Part shown: in pieces, positions 25,180 to 32,527 of the stretch
How the letters are laid out: every line of letters starts with the position of its first letter
Position numbering within the stretch: position 1 is the stretch's first letter
Source: Verrucomicrobiota bacterium
Lineage (GTDB): Bacteria; Verrucomicrobiota; Verrucomicrobiia; Opitutales; Opitutaceae
Direction of reading: 5' to 3'
Assembly: GCA_023399155.1 (NCBI GenBank)
Contig: JAEWQP010000006.1
Location: 62,001 to 126,000 of the forward strand
Length of the DNA: 64,000 bases
Translations under genes and position numbers: made by a program
The notes under the pieces: model-generated
Databases searched by the model: none
The model's input: the letters and a program-made list of their open reading frames with translations, nothing else
Told to the model about the DNA's origin: nothing

Positions 25180-26192
25180 CCTCGCCCCGCCATGAACCGA
25201 CGCTCTCGCTGCTCGACCTCGTCCCGATCGTCCAGGGCGGTACGGCGGCCGGGGCGTTGCGTGGTTCCCTCGAACTGGCTCAGCGCGCCGAGGCCTGGGG
25301 CTATCATCGCTTCTGGGTGGCCGAGCACCACGGCATGCCGGGCGTGGCCAGCGCGGCGACTGCCGTCGTCATCGGCTATCTCGCCGGGGCGACTTCGCGC
25401 ATCCGCGTCGGTTCGGGCGGCATCATGCTTCCGAATCACGCACCGCTCGTCATCGCCGAGCAGTTCGGGACGCTCGAGTCGCTCCACCCCGGGCGGATCG
25501 ACCTTGGCCTGGGGCGCGCGCCGGGCAGCGACGTTGTCACCATGCAGGCGATACGCGGACCCCAGGGACGGACGGGCGACACCTTTCCACGGGACGTGCA
25601 GGAATTGCTCGGCTACCTTCGTGCGGGGACATCCGGGCAGCGCGTGCACGCCGTGCCCGGCGAGGGGCTCGAGGTGCCGGTCTATCTGCTCGGCTCGAGC
25701 ATCTTCAGCGCACAGCTGGCCGCCAGGCTCGGGCTGCCGTTCGCCTTTGCCGCACACTTCGCGCCGGACGCCTTGTACGATGCGATCGAGCTGTATCGGG
25801 ACGGCTACCATCCATCCGAGGCATGGCCGCGCCCGCATGTGATCGTGGCGGTCAATGTCGTAGCGGCCGACACGGAGGCCGCGGCGCGGCGCTTGTTCAC
25901 GTCGTTGCAGCAGCAGTTCCTCAATCTCCTGAGGGGTGAGCCGCGCCAGCTTCCGCCTCCCGTCGAATCAATGCATGACCTCTGGAGTCCCGCCGAGGCG
26001 GCGCATGTGGGCCACATGACGCGGCACGCGGTGGTCGGCACTCCCGGAGCGGTGCGCGAGGGCGTGCGAGCCCTGGTCCGCCGCACGGGCGCCGATGAGA
26101 TCATGGCGACGGCCCATATCTTCGACCAGAAGGCGCGGTTGCGTTCGTTCGAACTGCTCGGGCAGGCACTGGCTGTCGGGGGAGCGGAGTGA
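25176..26192 (+). CDS. Luciferase-like flavin-dependent monooxygenase (LLM class)
   Basis: A 338-residue TIM-barrel flavin oxidoreductase of the bacterial-luciferase superfamily. Typical segments are LSLLDLVPIVQGGTAAGALR, WGYHRFWVAEHHGMPGVASAAT (flavin-binding), IRVGSGGIMLPNHAPLVIAEQFG and RIDLGLGRAPGSD. It is of the single-component YhbW/alkanal-type subgroup, with FMN likely supplied by a reductase. It is co-translated with msrB (overlap at 25176-25179) and has a GAGGAGAAGG ribosome-binding site. That pairing may point to an oxidative-stress role, but this is inference. Confidence 0.9.
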   Translation: MTSPRHEPTLSLLDLVPIVQGGTAAGALRGSLELAQRAEAWGYHRFWVAEHHGMPGVASAATAVVIGYLAGATSRIRVGSGGIMLPNHAPLVIAEQFGTLESLHPGRIDLGLGRAPGSDVVTMQAIRGPQGRTGDTFPRDVQELLGYLRAGTSGQRVHAVPGEGLEVPVYLLGSSIFSAQLAARLGLPFAFAAHFAPDALYDAIELYRDGYHPSEAWPRPHVIVAVNVVAADTEAAARRLFTSLQQQFLNLLRGEPRQLPPPVESMHDLWSPAEAAHVGHMTRHAVVGTPGAVREGVRALVRRTGADEIMATAHIFDQKARLRSFELLGQALAVGGAE

Positions 26193-26345
26193 GGCTCGTT
26201 CGACGGACGGATACGACGGAACGGAGGGGGCCGCGCGGATTTGCTTTGGCGGGGCCGCCCCCGTTCCCGCCCTGCGCTCACGTTGGAACGAGCGGATGCG
26301 GCTTTGGGGTTCCGTTCCCACAGGCGTCCGCATTAGGTGGGACCC

Positions 26346-27725
26346 ATGCTTTCACCGCGTCTTCTGGCCCGTGTTGCCCTTGCCCTTGCCTGCGTCGCCG
26401 GATCGGTTGCGGCTCCCGCACTCCACGCGCAATCCGGCGCGAACCGTCCGACCGAAGCGCACGATCCGCTGGCGATCCCCGCGACCGACGAGGGGCTTCC
26501 CGGCACGGGCACGATTCGTCGTTACGAGTGGTTTCAGAATCTCTGGCGCGAACGCCGCGGTGCCTGGGCGAGATCGGCGGCCGAGGACCAGGGCGCGGTG
26601 GTGTTTCTCGGCGACTCGATCACGCAGGGGTGGGGCGGCGGTCTCGGGGCGGCGTTTCCCGGGATGAAGGTTGCCAACCGTGGTATCAGCGGCGACACCA
26701 CACGCGGCGTGCTCATCCGGCTCAGGGAGGACGTCCTTGCCGTGAACCCTGCCGCCGTCGTTGTCCTGATCGGGACGAACGACATCGACGAAAAGGCGAC
26801 GCCGGAAATGATCGCGGGCAACCTGCGCCTCATCCTCGACGCCCTGAAGGCGCATGACCCGGGCATGCCGATCGTGCTGTGCGAGGTCTTTCCGAGCTCC
26901 CCGGAGCAGCGTCGCCCGAAGGAGACGATCACCGCGCTTAACGCCCTCTATCGGGCGATGGTGAAAAACGATCCGCAGATCACGTACCTGGAAACCTGGC
27001 CGCTCTTCGCCGCCCCGGATGGCAACGCGATCCCCGCCGAGTTCCCGGACATGCTCCACCTCAACGAGGCGGGCTACGCGAAATGGGCGGCCGCGTTGCG
27101 GCCGGTATTCGCCACCCTCGGGTTCATCGAGACCGAGCCGGACTTCGTGATGGAGGACGGCTTCGAGAGCCTGTTCAACGGGCGCGACCTCACCGGCTGG
27201 GGCTATCGCGTCACCAGCGAGGCCGACCGGGCCGGCGCCAGGGCCTGGCAGGCGCGCGACCCCGATGCGGCGGAATGGCCGTTCGTGGAGGAGGCGCAGT
27301 CGTTTGACGGCATGGAGGCGTCACCGGATGGTCGATACAAGGCCATCAACGGCCGTCTCGTCATCACCACGCCGCCGGAGTACCGCAAGGTCACGCAGCT
27401 TTTCACCACGCGTGAGTTCCCCCGGGATTTCACGCTCAAGCTCGAGTTTCGCGCCACGCCGAATGCGGACAGCGGCGTCTATGTCCGCGCGCCACAGCTG
27501 CAATGCCGGGACTATGCGCTCGCGGGTCCGTGGAAGGATCTGAAGAACTACCGGCCGCAGGACTGGAACGAGATCGTCGTCGAGGTGCGGGGCGGTGTCG
27601 CGCACTGCACCTGCAACGGCGAGGTCATCCAGGACGCGATGTCGGTGCCCGCCACCGGCCCGATCGGGCTGGAGGGGGATCGTGGCCAGATGGAGTACCG
27701 GCGCATCCGGATCAAGACCCGATAG
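26346..27725 (+). CDS. SGNH/GDSL hydrolase fused to a DUF1080 domain
   Basis: A 459-residue secreted protein. A signal peptide (about 1-30) precedes an SGNH esterase domain (about 60-260). Its blocks are FLGDSITQGWGG (Ser), NRGISGDTT (Gly), IGTNDID (Asn) and DMLHLNEAGY (Asp-His). The second domain (about 275-459) is DUF1080, a concanavalin-like fold found in 3-keto-disaccharide hydrolases: GFESLFNGRDLTGW, INGRLVITT, DFTLKLEFRATPNADSGVYVR and PATGPIGLEGDRGQMEYRRIRI. The fusion suggests de-esterification plus sugar binding or cleavage on a polysaccharide. The ATG at 26346 has AGGTGG 5 bases upstream. Confidence 0.9.
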   Translation: MLSPRLLARVALALACVAGSVAAPALHAQSGANRPTEAHDPLAIPATDEGLPGTGTIRRYEWFQNLWRERRGAWARSAAEDQGAVVFLGDSITQGWGGGLGAAFPGMKVANRGISGDTTRGVLIRLREDVLAVNPAAVVVLIGTNDIDEKATPEMIAGNLRLILDALKAHDPGMPIVLCEVFPSSPEQRRPKETITALNALYRAMVKNDPQITYLETWPLFAAPDGNAIPAEFPDMLHLNEAGYAKWAAALRPVFATLGFIETEPDFVMEDGFESLFNGRDLTGWGYRVTSEADRAGARAWQARDPDAAEWPFVEEAQSFDGMEASPDGRYKAINGRLVITTPPEYRKVTQLFTTREFPRDFTLKLEFRATPNADSGVYVRAPQLQCRDYALAGPWKDLKNYRPQDWNEIVVEVRGGVAHCTCNGEVIQDAMSVPATGPIGLEGDRGQMEYRRIRIKTR

Positions 27726-27800
27726 GGCGCCTGCCGGGATCCCAGCGCGGGCACGCCGGTGGCGCGGGCCGGCGGCGCACGGGTTCCCCAGGCGCGAAAC

Positions 27801-27871
27801 GGTGGAACCCGACCTCCGGGCGGGTTGCTGGTTTCGCGAGAGCGGGCAGCGCTCGGAGATCGCGCTCCACC
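27801..27871. repeat. Dispersed intergenic repeat, copy 2 (extended hairpin element)
   Basis: Bases 27801-27826 are identical to 7728-7753. Here the element extends to 27871 and is bounded by an inverted terminal hexamer (GGTGGA at 27801-27806 and TCCACC at 27866-27871), with an internal stem AACCCG/CGGGTT. It lies between two co-oriented genes. It looks like a REP-like or terminator-type palindromic unit; copy 1 appears shortened or diverged. Confidence 0.65.
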
Positions 27872-27939
27872 CGCGCCGGCTGCACGCGTTCATCTCAGAA
27901 CCGGCTTTCCGCGCCGCGGGGTTGCGCTAGACCTGCCCC

Positions 27940-28776
27940 ATGACCGAGCAGCAGGCAGAGCATGGGCGCCATGTCACGGAATCGGCGGCGAGGATCGCCG
28001 AACTCGCCCGCGGGCGCGCGCCGCGGATCACGATCATGCTCGGCACCGGGCTCGGCGGACTCGCCGCTCGGCTCGAGGACGCAGCCACGATCGCCTACGC
28101 GGACCTGCCGGGGTTTCCCGTGCTCACCGTGGCCGGCCACGCGGGCCTCGTGCACGCGGGCACGCTCGGCGGCGTGCCCGTCGTCGTGCTCAACGGCCGC
28201 AAGCACCTCTACGAGTCGGATGATCCATATCCCCTGAGGACCATGATCCGCGCCGTGCGTCAGGCCGGAGCGGATACGCTTTTTCTCTCCAACGCCGCCG
28301 GCAGCCTGCGCCCGGAGATGCGCGTGAGCGAACTCATGCTCATCCGCGACCACATCAACTTCCTGGGATTCAACCCGCTCGCCGGTCCCAACGACGAGGC
28401 GTTCGGGCCGCGCTTCTTTCCCGTGCACGACGCCTGGGACCCGGAGCTGCGCGCCCGCGTGAGGAAGGTGGCGGCGGCGCAGCGCATCACCTTGCACGAG
28501 GGTGTCTACGTGGCGTTTCGCGGGCCTTCGTTCGAGACCCCGGCCGAGATCCGCATGGCGCAGGGGTGGGGAGCCGACGCGGTGGGCATGTCCAGCGTGC
28601 CGGATTGCCTGATCGCGCGACACTGCGGCATGAAGGTCGTGGGGATCTCGTGCCTGACCAACATGGGCGCGGGGCTTTCCGACGAGGTGCTCACGCACGC
28701 CCATACCCTGGCCATGGCGGCCCGGGGCGCGGCCGCCTTCGAGCAGCTGGTCACCGAGGCGGTGAAGGTGCTGTAG
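27940..28776 (+). CDS. Purine-nucleoside phosphorylase (type I, trimeric PNP)
   Basis: A 278-residue PNP that cleaves inosine/guanosine with phosphate in purine salvage. The phosphate loop is IMLGTGLGGL, and GRKHLYES corresponds to the GR-H-YEG loop. NAAGSL, FRGPSFETPAEIRM (catalytic Glu), VGMSSVPD and the base-binding Asn in SCLTNMGAGL follow, with His in THAHT. Substitutions against the usual KHLYES and SSVPD patterns are mild. It stands alone, preceded by the hairpin repeat element. A 5'-methylthioadenosine phosphorylase role is less likely because the sequence matches the PNP-type signature. Confidence 0.9.
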   Translation: MTEQQAEHGRHVTESAARIAELARGRAPRITIMLGTGLGGLAARLEDAATIAYADLPGFPVLTVAGHAGLVHAGTLGGVPVVVLNGRKHLYESDDPYPLRTMIRAVRQAGADTLFLSNAAGSLRPEMRVSELMLIRDHINFLGFNPLAGPNDEAFGPRFFPVHDAWDPELRARVRKVAAAQRITLHEGVYVAFRGPSFETPAEIRMAQGWGADAVGMSSVPDCLIARHCGMKVVGISCLTNMGAGLSDEVLTHAHTLAMAARGAAAFEQLVTEAVKVL

Positions 28777-28810
28777 GCGCGCCCGGCGCGAATCCGAGTG
28801 GCGGATACAT

Positions 28811-29431
28811 CTATGTTGCGGCCAGCTTGGCGGCGATCTGCGCCAGATGGCGTCCCTGGTAGCGCGCGATCGCGAGTTCGTTGGCGCTGGGCATGCGCTC
28901 GCCCTCGCCGCCGGTGATCGTGCTCGCGCCATAGGGCGAGCCGCCGGTGATCTCGGCGATCGTCATCTGCTCCTTGGCGGCGTAGGGCACGCCGACGACC
29001 ACCATGCCCTGGTGAAACAGGAAGGTCTGCATGCTGATCAGCGTGGTTTCCTGCCCGCCGTGCTGCGTGGCCGAGGAGGTGAAGACGCCGCCCGCCTTGC
29101 CGACAAGCGCGCCCTTGGCCCAGAGCCCGCCGGTGGCGTCGAAAAACGCCTGCATCTGCGACGTCGCGCTGCCGTAGCGGGTGCCGCTGCCGAAGAGCAG
29201 ACCGTCGGCTTCCGCGAGTTTCTTCGGGTCGGCGACGGGGATGTGCGCGAAGGCCTTGCGCGTTTCCAATGCGCCCATCTTGGCGAGGACCGACTCGGGC
29301 AGGGTCTCGGCGACCTGCAGCAGCTCGACCTCGGTGTCGGCGACCTCGCGGGCGCCTTCGGCGACTGCTTCGGCCATGCGGTAGATATGACCGTAGAGAC
29401 TGTGGAAGATGATCTTGATGCGTGTGCTCAT
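28811..29431 (-). CDS. wrbA: NAD(P)H:quinone oxidoreductase WrbA
   Basis: A 206-residue flavodoxin-fold reductase that keeps quinones reduced by two-electron transfer. The N-terminus KIIFHSLYGHIYRMAEA is the FMN phosphate loop. GTRYGSATSQMQAFFDATGGLWAKG and SSATQHGGQETTL are WrbA signature segments, and the C-terminal ITGGSPYGASTITGGEGERMPSANEL is also typical. The ATG at 29431 was chosen; a longer frame begins at 29524 but lacks a WrbA-like start. It is the intact counterpart of the frameshifted flavodoxin gene at 6380-6951. Confidence 0.93.
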   Translation of the reverse strand: MSTRIKIIFHSLYGHIYRMAEAVAEGAREVADTEVELLQVAETLPESVLAKMGALETRKAFAHIPVADPKKLAEADGLLFGSGTRYGSATSQMQAFFDATGGLWAKGALVGKAGGVFTSSATQHGGQETTLISMQTFLFHQGMVVVGVPYAAKEQMTIAEITGGSPYGASTITGGEGERMPSANELAIARYQGRHLAQIAAKLAAT

Positions 29432-29898
29432 GTGGGCGGTGGGTTGAAACGTCTCCCAGAGAGGGCGGCCGCATGAGGGGATGGCATGCGTGGCGACGCC
29501 CGGTGGCTGGATTGCCCGCACCATAGCATCGGATCCGGCCGGAAGCTAATGCGGGACGGGTCGGGCCGCCATGCGCTTTATGCATCGGGGTGGGCCCGGA
29601 GGGAATTCCGGCAAAGATGACCACGCGGTCTTTAAAAACTTGTCGCCCCGTTCGGTGTCCGACAGTTTTGCCGCGCTTTACCCCAATATCTCAACCGACG
29701 TGCGTCGCACTGCCTCGGTGGGACGCACTCTCGGGAATCCAGGAGTGTCATGGATCGATCTATATCCCCATCATGCCAGCAGGCGTCGCCACTTAGCGGC
29801 GGCGGGCGGGTGCGGCGACCGGCCCATGATGGTGCGGAGCGTGCCGCCCACGGCGGTGCGACTCGTGCGATCCGGGTCGGAAGGAGTTACCCTTTATC
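29432..29898. other. Divergent intergenic region with an AT-richer island
   Basis: These 467 bases lie between wrbA (minus) and the maturation protease gene (plus). Around 29625-29700 the sequence is clearly richer in A/T than its surroundings, which is where promoters are most likely. No FNR, sigma-54 or sigma-70 consensus could be recognised with confidence. The 115-codon frame through it is not protein-like. Confidence 0.4.
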
Positions 29899-30402
29899 AT
29901 GAGCGCAACAGTCACTGATACGACCAACCAGGGCATGACCCACAGCGAAAGGACTCACGAGCGCGTGCTCGTGCTCGGCGCGGGCGAGCTCCTCGTGGGC
30001 GACGAAGGCGTGGGCGCGCACGTGGTTCAGCAGCTGCTCAAACGCAGCTGGCCCGAGCACGTGCAGATCACGGCCTGCGGCTCGGGCGGACTTGAACTGC
30101 TCGACTTGATCCAGTCGGCGCCACGCGTGGTGCTGATCGATGCGACGCGCGACGGGCTCTGGCCGGGGTCGGTGACCCACTTCCGGGTGGTTCAGCCGTC
30201 GGACTTTCCGCCGGCGCTCGGGGAACACGACATCGGCTTGAAGGCGCTCCTCACGGCGGCGGCCTTGGTGGGCGACATGCCGGAGGTCGAGGTGATCACG
30301 ATCTCGGTGGACGAAGTGAAGTCGATGGATCAGGAGCTTTCGATCGACGTCGCCGCGGCCCTGCCGGAGGTGGAACGCCTCGTTCGCCGCCTCGTGGAGT
30401 AG
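29899..30402 (+). CDS. Hydrogenase-maturation-protease family protein (M52, HyaD/HybD-like), orphan
   Basis: A 167-residue member of the nickel-dependent endopeptidase family that trims hydrogenase large subunits. The N-terminal RVLVLGAGELLVGDEGVGAHVVQQLL corresponds to G-x-GN-x-L-x-x-D-[DE]-G. By alignment with HybD, its three nickel ligands are kept: Glu in GDEGVG, Asp in VLIDAT and His in GEHDIGL. The usual Asn after the glycines is Glu. No hydrogenase or hyp gene is in the window, so the substrate is unknown. The neighbour is a convergent Rrf2-type Fe-S regulator, with a shared hairpin between them. Confidence 0.8.
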   Translation: MSATVTDTTNQGMTHSERTHERVLVLGAGELLVGDEGVGAHVVQQLLKRSWPEHVQITACGSGGLELLDLIQSAPRVVLIDATRDGLWPGSVTHFRVVQPSDFPPALGEHDIGLKALLTAAALVGDMPEVEVITISVDEVKSMDQELSIDVAAALPEVERLVRRLVE

Positions 30403-30417
30403 GTCTTCGTGCCCTTG

Positions 30418-30439
30418 GGGACGGGCTCAGGCCCGTCCC
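30418..30439. terminator. Strong hairpin between two convergent genes
   Basis: A perfect 9-bp GC-rich stem (GGGACGGGC, GCCCGTCCC) with a 4-base TCAG loop, 16 bases after the protease stop. The loop holds the stop codon of the convergent Rrf2 gene (TCA at 30427-30429). No T-run is present. Function as a bidirectional terminator is inferred from position and symmetry. Confidence 0.6.
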
Positions 30440-30867
30440 GGACCGTGCCGCGGCTTCAATGCGGCCTCGTGGGCGATGACGCTCGCGAGCGTCGTGGTGC
30501 GCAGGGTTTTCTCGATCTTCGGGCGCACCGTTTTCCAGAACGAGTGGACCGGGCAGTGGCGTTCGTCACTGCAGGTGGTCAACCCCATCAGGCAGCAGTC
30601 CTGCCAGCGCCGCGCCTCGACCGCCTCGCTGATCTGGAGCAGCGTGATCTCGGCGGGATCCCGTGCCAGGACGAGACCTCCGCGCTGACCCCGGCGACTC
30701 TGCACCAGGCCGGCCGCGACGAGGTCGGGCATACGCTTGGCAAGATAGGCGCCCGGTACGCCTGCCCGGCGAGCCACGTCGCGCAACAGCAGCGGTGTGC
30801 CGCCGGGAGGATTGAGGTGGGCGAGGGCCTCGATCGCATACCCGGTTGTCTGCGACAGGCTGAGCAT
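30427..30867 (-). CDS. Rrf2-family transcriptional regulator with Fe-S-type cysteines
   Basis: A 146-residue winged-helix regulator. The N-terminal segment LSQTTGYAIEALAHL, followed by RDVARRAGVPGAYLAKRMPDLVAAGLVQSRRGQRGG, is the classic Rrf2/IscR DNA-binding wing. A cysteine cluster follows near residue 92 (DCCLMGLTTCSDERHC). It has cysteines spaced C-x6-C-x5-C, close to IscR's C-x5-C-x5-C, so a [2Fe-2S] or [4Fe-4S] sensor is likely. It could sense Fe-S status, nitric oxide or redox. It lies convergent to the maturation protease gene. The target is unknown; no isc/suf operon sits beside it, although sufE lies about 4 kb away. Confidence 0.88.
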   Translation of the reverse strand: MLSLSQTTGYAIEALAHLNPPGGTPLLLRDVARRAGVPGAYLAKRMPDLVAAGLVQSRRGQRGGLVLARDPAEITLLQISEAVEARRWQDCCLMGLTTCSDERHCPVHSFWKTVRPKIEKTLRTTTLASVIAHEAALKPRHGPGRA

Positions 30868-30939
30868 GGTGCGCAGGATGGGCCGCCGTCTCGGAGCCGT
30901 GCAACCAAATCCCGGAGTCGGCGGCGGAGTTGCGCTCGT

Positions 30940-31398
30940 TCAGGCGTTCGGGTCGTCCGAGACGACCATGGAATGGCGCGCGAGCTCCGTGCGCCTCGAC
31001 CAACCGACCGCCCGCCAGAAGCGCAGGGCGGCGCGGTTGGCGCGGAACACGTCGCAATGGACCTTCTCGATGCCCGCTGCGCGGAGGCGCTCGAGCGCCA
31101 GGGTCACGATCCGGCGGCCGAGTCCTGCGCGGCGGAAACCAGGGTCCACGGCGACGTGGTAGAGGCTTCCGCGACGACCGTCGTGTCCGGCAAACACACA
31201 CGCCACGACGCGTCGGTCATGCACCGCCACGAGGCTCAGCCGCGGGTTGCGACGCAGAAAACGGCGCAAAGCCGCGGGAGAATCGGCCGAGCGCATGCCG
31301 ACGCCCTCGCAGTCCGCGAGCATGGCCAGAGTCGGCCGAATGTCGGCCGGCCGCATGGTGCGGATGACGGGGCGGTCGGGTGCGGAACGCGCGCGCAT
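30940..31398 (-). CDS. GNAT-family N-acetyltransferase
   Basis: A 152-residue acetyltransferase. The acetyl-CoA loop (motif A) is VDPGFRRAGLGRRIVTLAL (R/Q-x-x-G-x-G/A), preceded by the strand RGSLYHVAVDP and followed by ANRAALRFWRAVGW (motif B). The N-terminal IRTMRPADIRPTLAML is the standard GNAT entry. Substrate unknown. It is 72 bases upstream of the Rrf2 regulator gene on the same strand and could be co-transcribed with it. Confidence 0.88.
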   Translation of the reverse strand: MRARSAPDRPVIRTMRPADIRPTLAMLADCEGVGMRSADSPAALRRFLRRNPRLSLVAVHDRRVVACVFAGHDGRRGSLYHVAVDPGFRRAGLGRRIVTLALERLRAAGIEKVHCDVFRANRAALRFWRAVGWSRRTELARHSMVVSDDPNA

Positions 31399-31440
31399 GC
31401 CGGCAGCGATTGAGTCAAACCGCCGCCCGGGCGGCGAGGG

Positions 31441-32301
31441 TCAACCGCGCGCCTTCTCGAGGTACTCCGCCGTCGTCAGCATCGGGAGCGTGGCGACCGG
31501 CGCCTCCGGCAGCGAGACCGCGGCACGCAGGATGTTCGCGACATGGACCGGCAGGCGCGCCGCGACGTCGGGAGCGATCACGCCGGCGGGATACTCCAGG
31601 CGGATGCGCAGGCTGCGCCCGGAATCCTCCCAGACGCAGGCAAGGTCAACGGGGTGCGTGTAAGGATTGTCCGTCGAGAGCGCGGCGGTTTCGCCGAGCG
31701 CGTTGCGCTGGACGAAACCCGCCTGGAAGAGCGGATGGCGTCCCGGGCTGGTGTCCTCGGCGAACACGCGCACCAGGTCGGGAATGGTGACGTTGCCGTG
31801 CGTGGCTCCCTCGGCCCGGCGCATCGCCACCGTTCGCAGCAGCGTGCGGAACGTCGCGCCGGGCTCGACCGTGGCGTGCACGATCAACGGACGCTGCTGC
31901 ACCGTAAGCAGGCCGCCGGGGAGCCCGCATCCCACCACGAACTCGGGTTGGCGGGCGTGGCGGGCCAGGACTGCCTGCCAGGCCGCCAGGATGACCGTGA
32001 AAGGGGTCGTCAGCTCGTGGCGCGCGAGCGTGTGTATCCGTTCCGCAGAGTCAGCTCCGAGATCGACCGTGGGCGTGACGAGCGTGGTCGCCTCGATGCG
32101 GTGTGCGGAGTGGCAGAAGGGGAGCTGCAGCTCGAGGTCCCTGCCTGCGAAGCGGCGCCTCCAGTATTCGCACGTCGAACCCGGGGGCAGGCTCACGGCG
32201 ATGGTGGGCGTGCCGGCGAGACGGCGGAACGGCGCGGACTCGCGGGGCTTGATCGCCCAGAGGTTGGAACGGGAGGATCGGGTAGAGGTCTCGGTGGGCA
32301 T
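31441..32301 (-). CDS. Orphan NRPS condensation-domain half (C-terminal subdomain)
   Basis: A 286-residue protein resembling only the second half of a nonribosomal peptide condensation domain. STCEYWRRRFAGRDLELQLP matches the linker at the start of the second chloramphenicol-acetyltransferase-like subdomain. HELTTPFTVILAAWQAVLAR, QPEFVVGCGLPGG, FRTLLRTVAMRRAEGATHGN and PDLVRVFAEDTSPGRHPLFQAGFVQRNAL follow in the family order. The catalytic HHxxxDG belongs to the missing first half. No adenylation, carrier or thioesterase domain is nearby. It may be a remnant or a repurposed binding protein. The ATG at 32301 was chosen. Confidence 0.7.
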   Translation of the reverse strand: MPTETSTRSSRSNLWAIKPRESAPFRRLAGTPTIAVSLPPGSTCEYWRRRFAGRDLELQLPFCHSAHRIEATTLVTPTVDLGADSAERIHTLARHELTTPFTVILAAWQAVLARHARQPEFVVGCGLPGGLLTVQQRPLIVHATVEPGATFRTLLRTVAMRRAEGATHGNVTIPDLVRVFAEDTSPGRHPLFQAGFVQRNALGETAALSTDNPYTHPVDLACVWEDSGRSLRIRLEYPAGVIAPDVAARLPVHVANILRAAVSLPEAPVATLPMLTTAEYLEKARG

Positions 32302-32433
32302 GGCGTGCAGCTGGGGACGATACCCTAGCAGAGCCCGGGATCGGTTCACATCCGGCCGGGACCGTTGCGCAACTAGGCAGCCGCCTTAGGTACATTCCGC
32401 AGAATCATGCGGAGCAGGGTACGGATGGCTCCA

Positions 32434-32455
32434 GCCGGGCCGCGCTTTGCCCGGC
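32434..32455 (-). terminator. Hairpin downstream of the ABC exporter gene
   Basis: A perfect 7-bp stem (GCCGGGC, GCCCGGC) with an 8-base loop, 73 bases beyond the exporter stop on the minus strand. No T-run follows on that strand. Termination is a guess. Confidence 0.3.
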
Positions 32456-32527
32456 CGGAACGATTCAGCCGGATTGCCTCACGTCGAAAAGGTCACAGAA
32501 AGCACCGGCCTTCGCCAGGGCTTCGGC

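Noticed and set aside
29571..29918. 115-codon frame in the gap before the maturation protease
   Set aside because: No similarity or start signal; overlaps the true start of the protease gene in another frame.
31421..31436. 16-base palindrome CGCCGCCCGGGCGGCG between the GNAT and condensation-like genes
   Set aside because: GC-only self-complementary run with no loop; could be chance, not called as a terminator.
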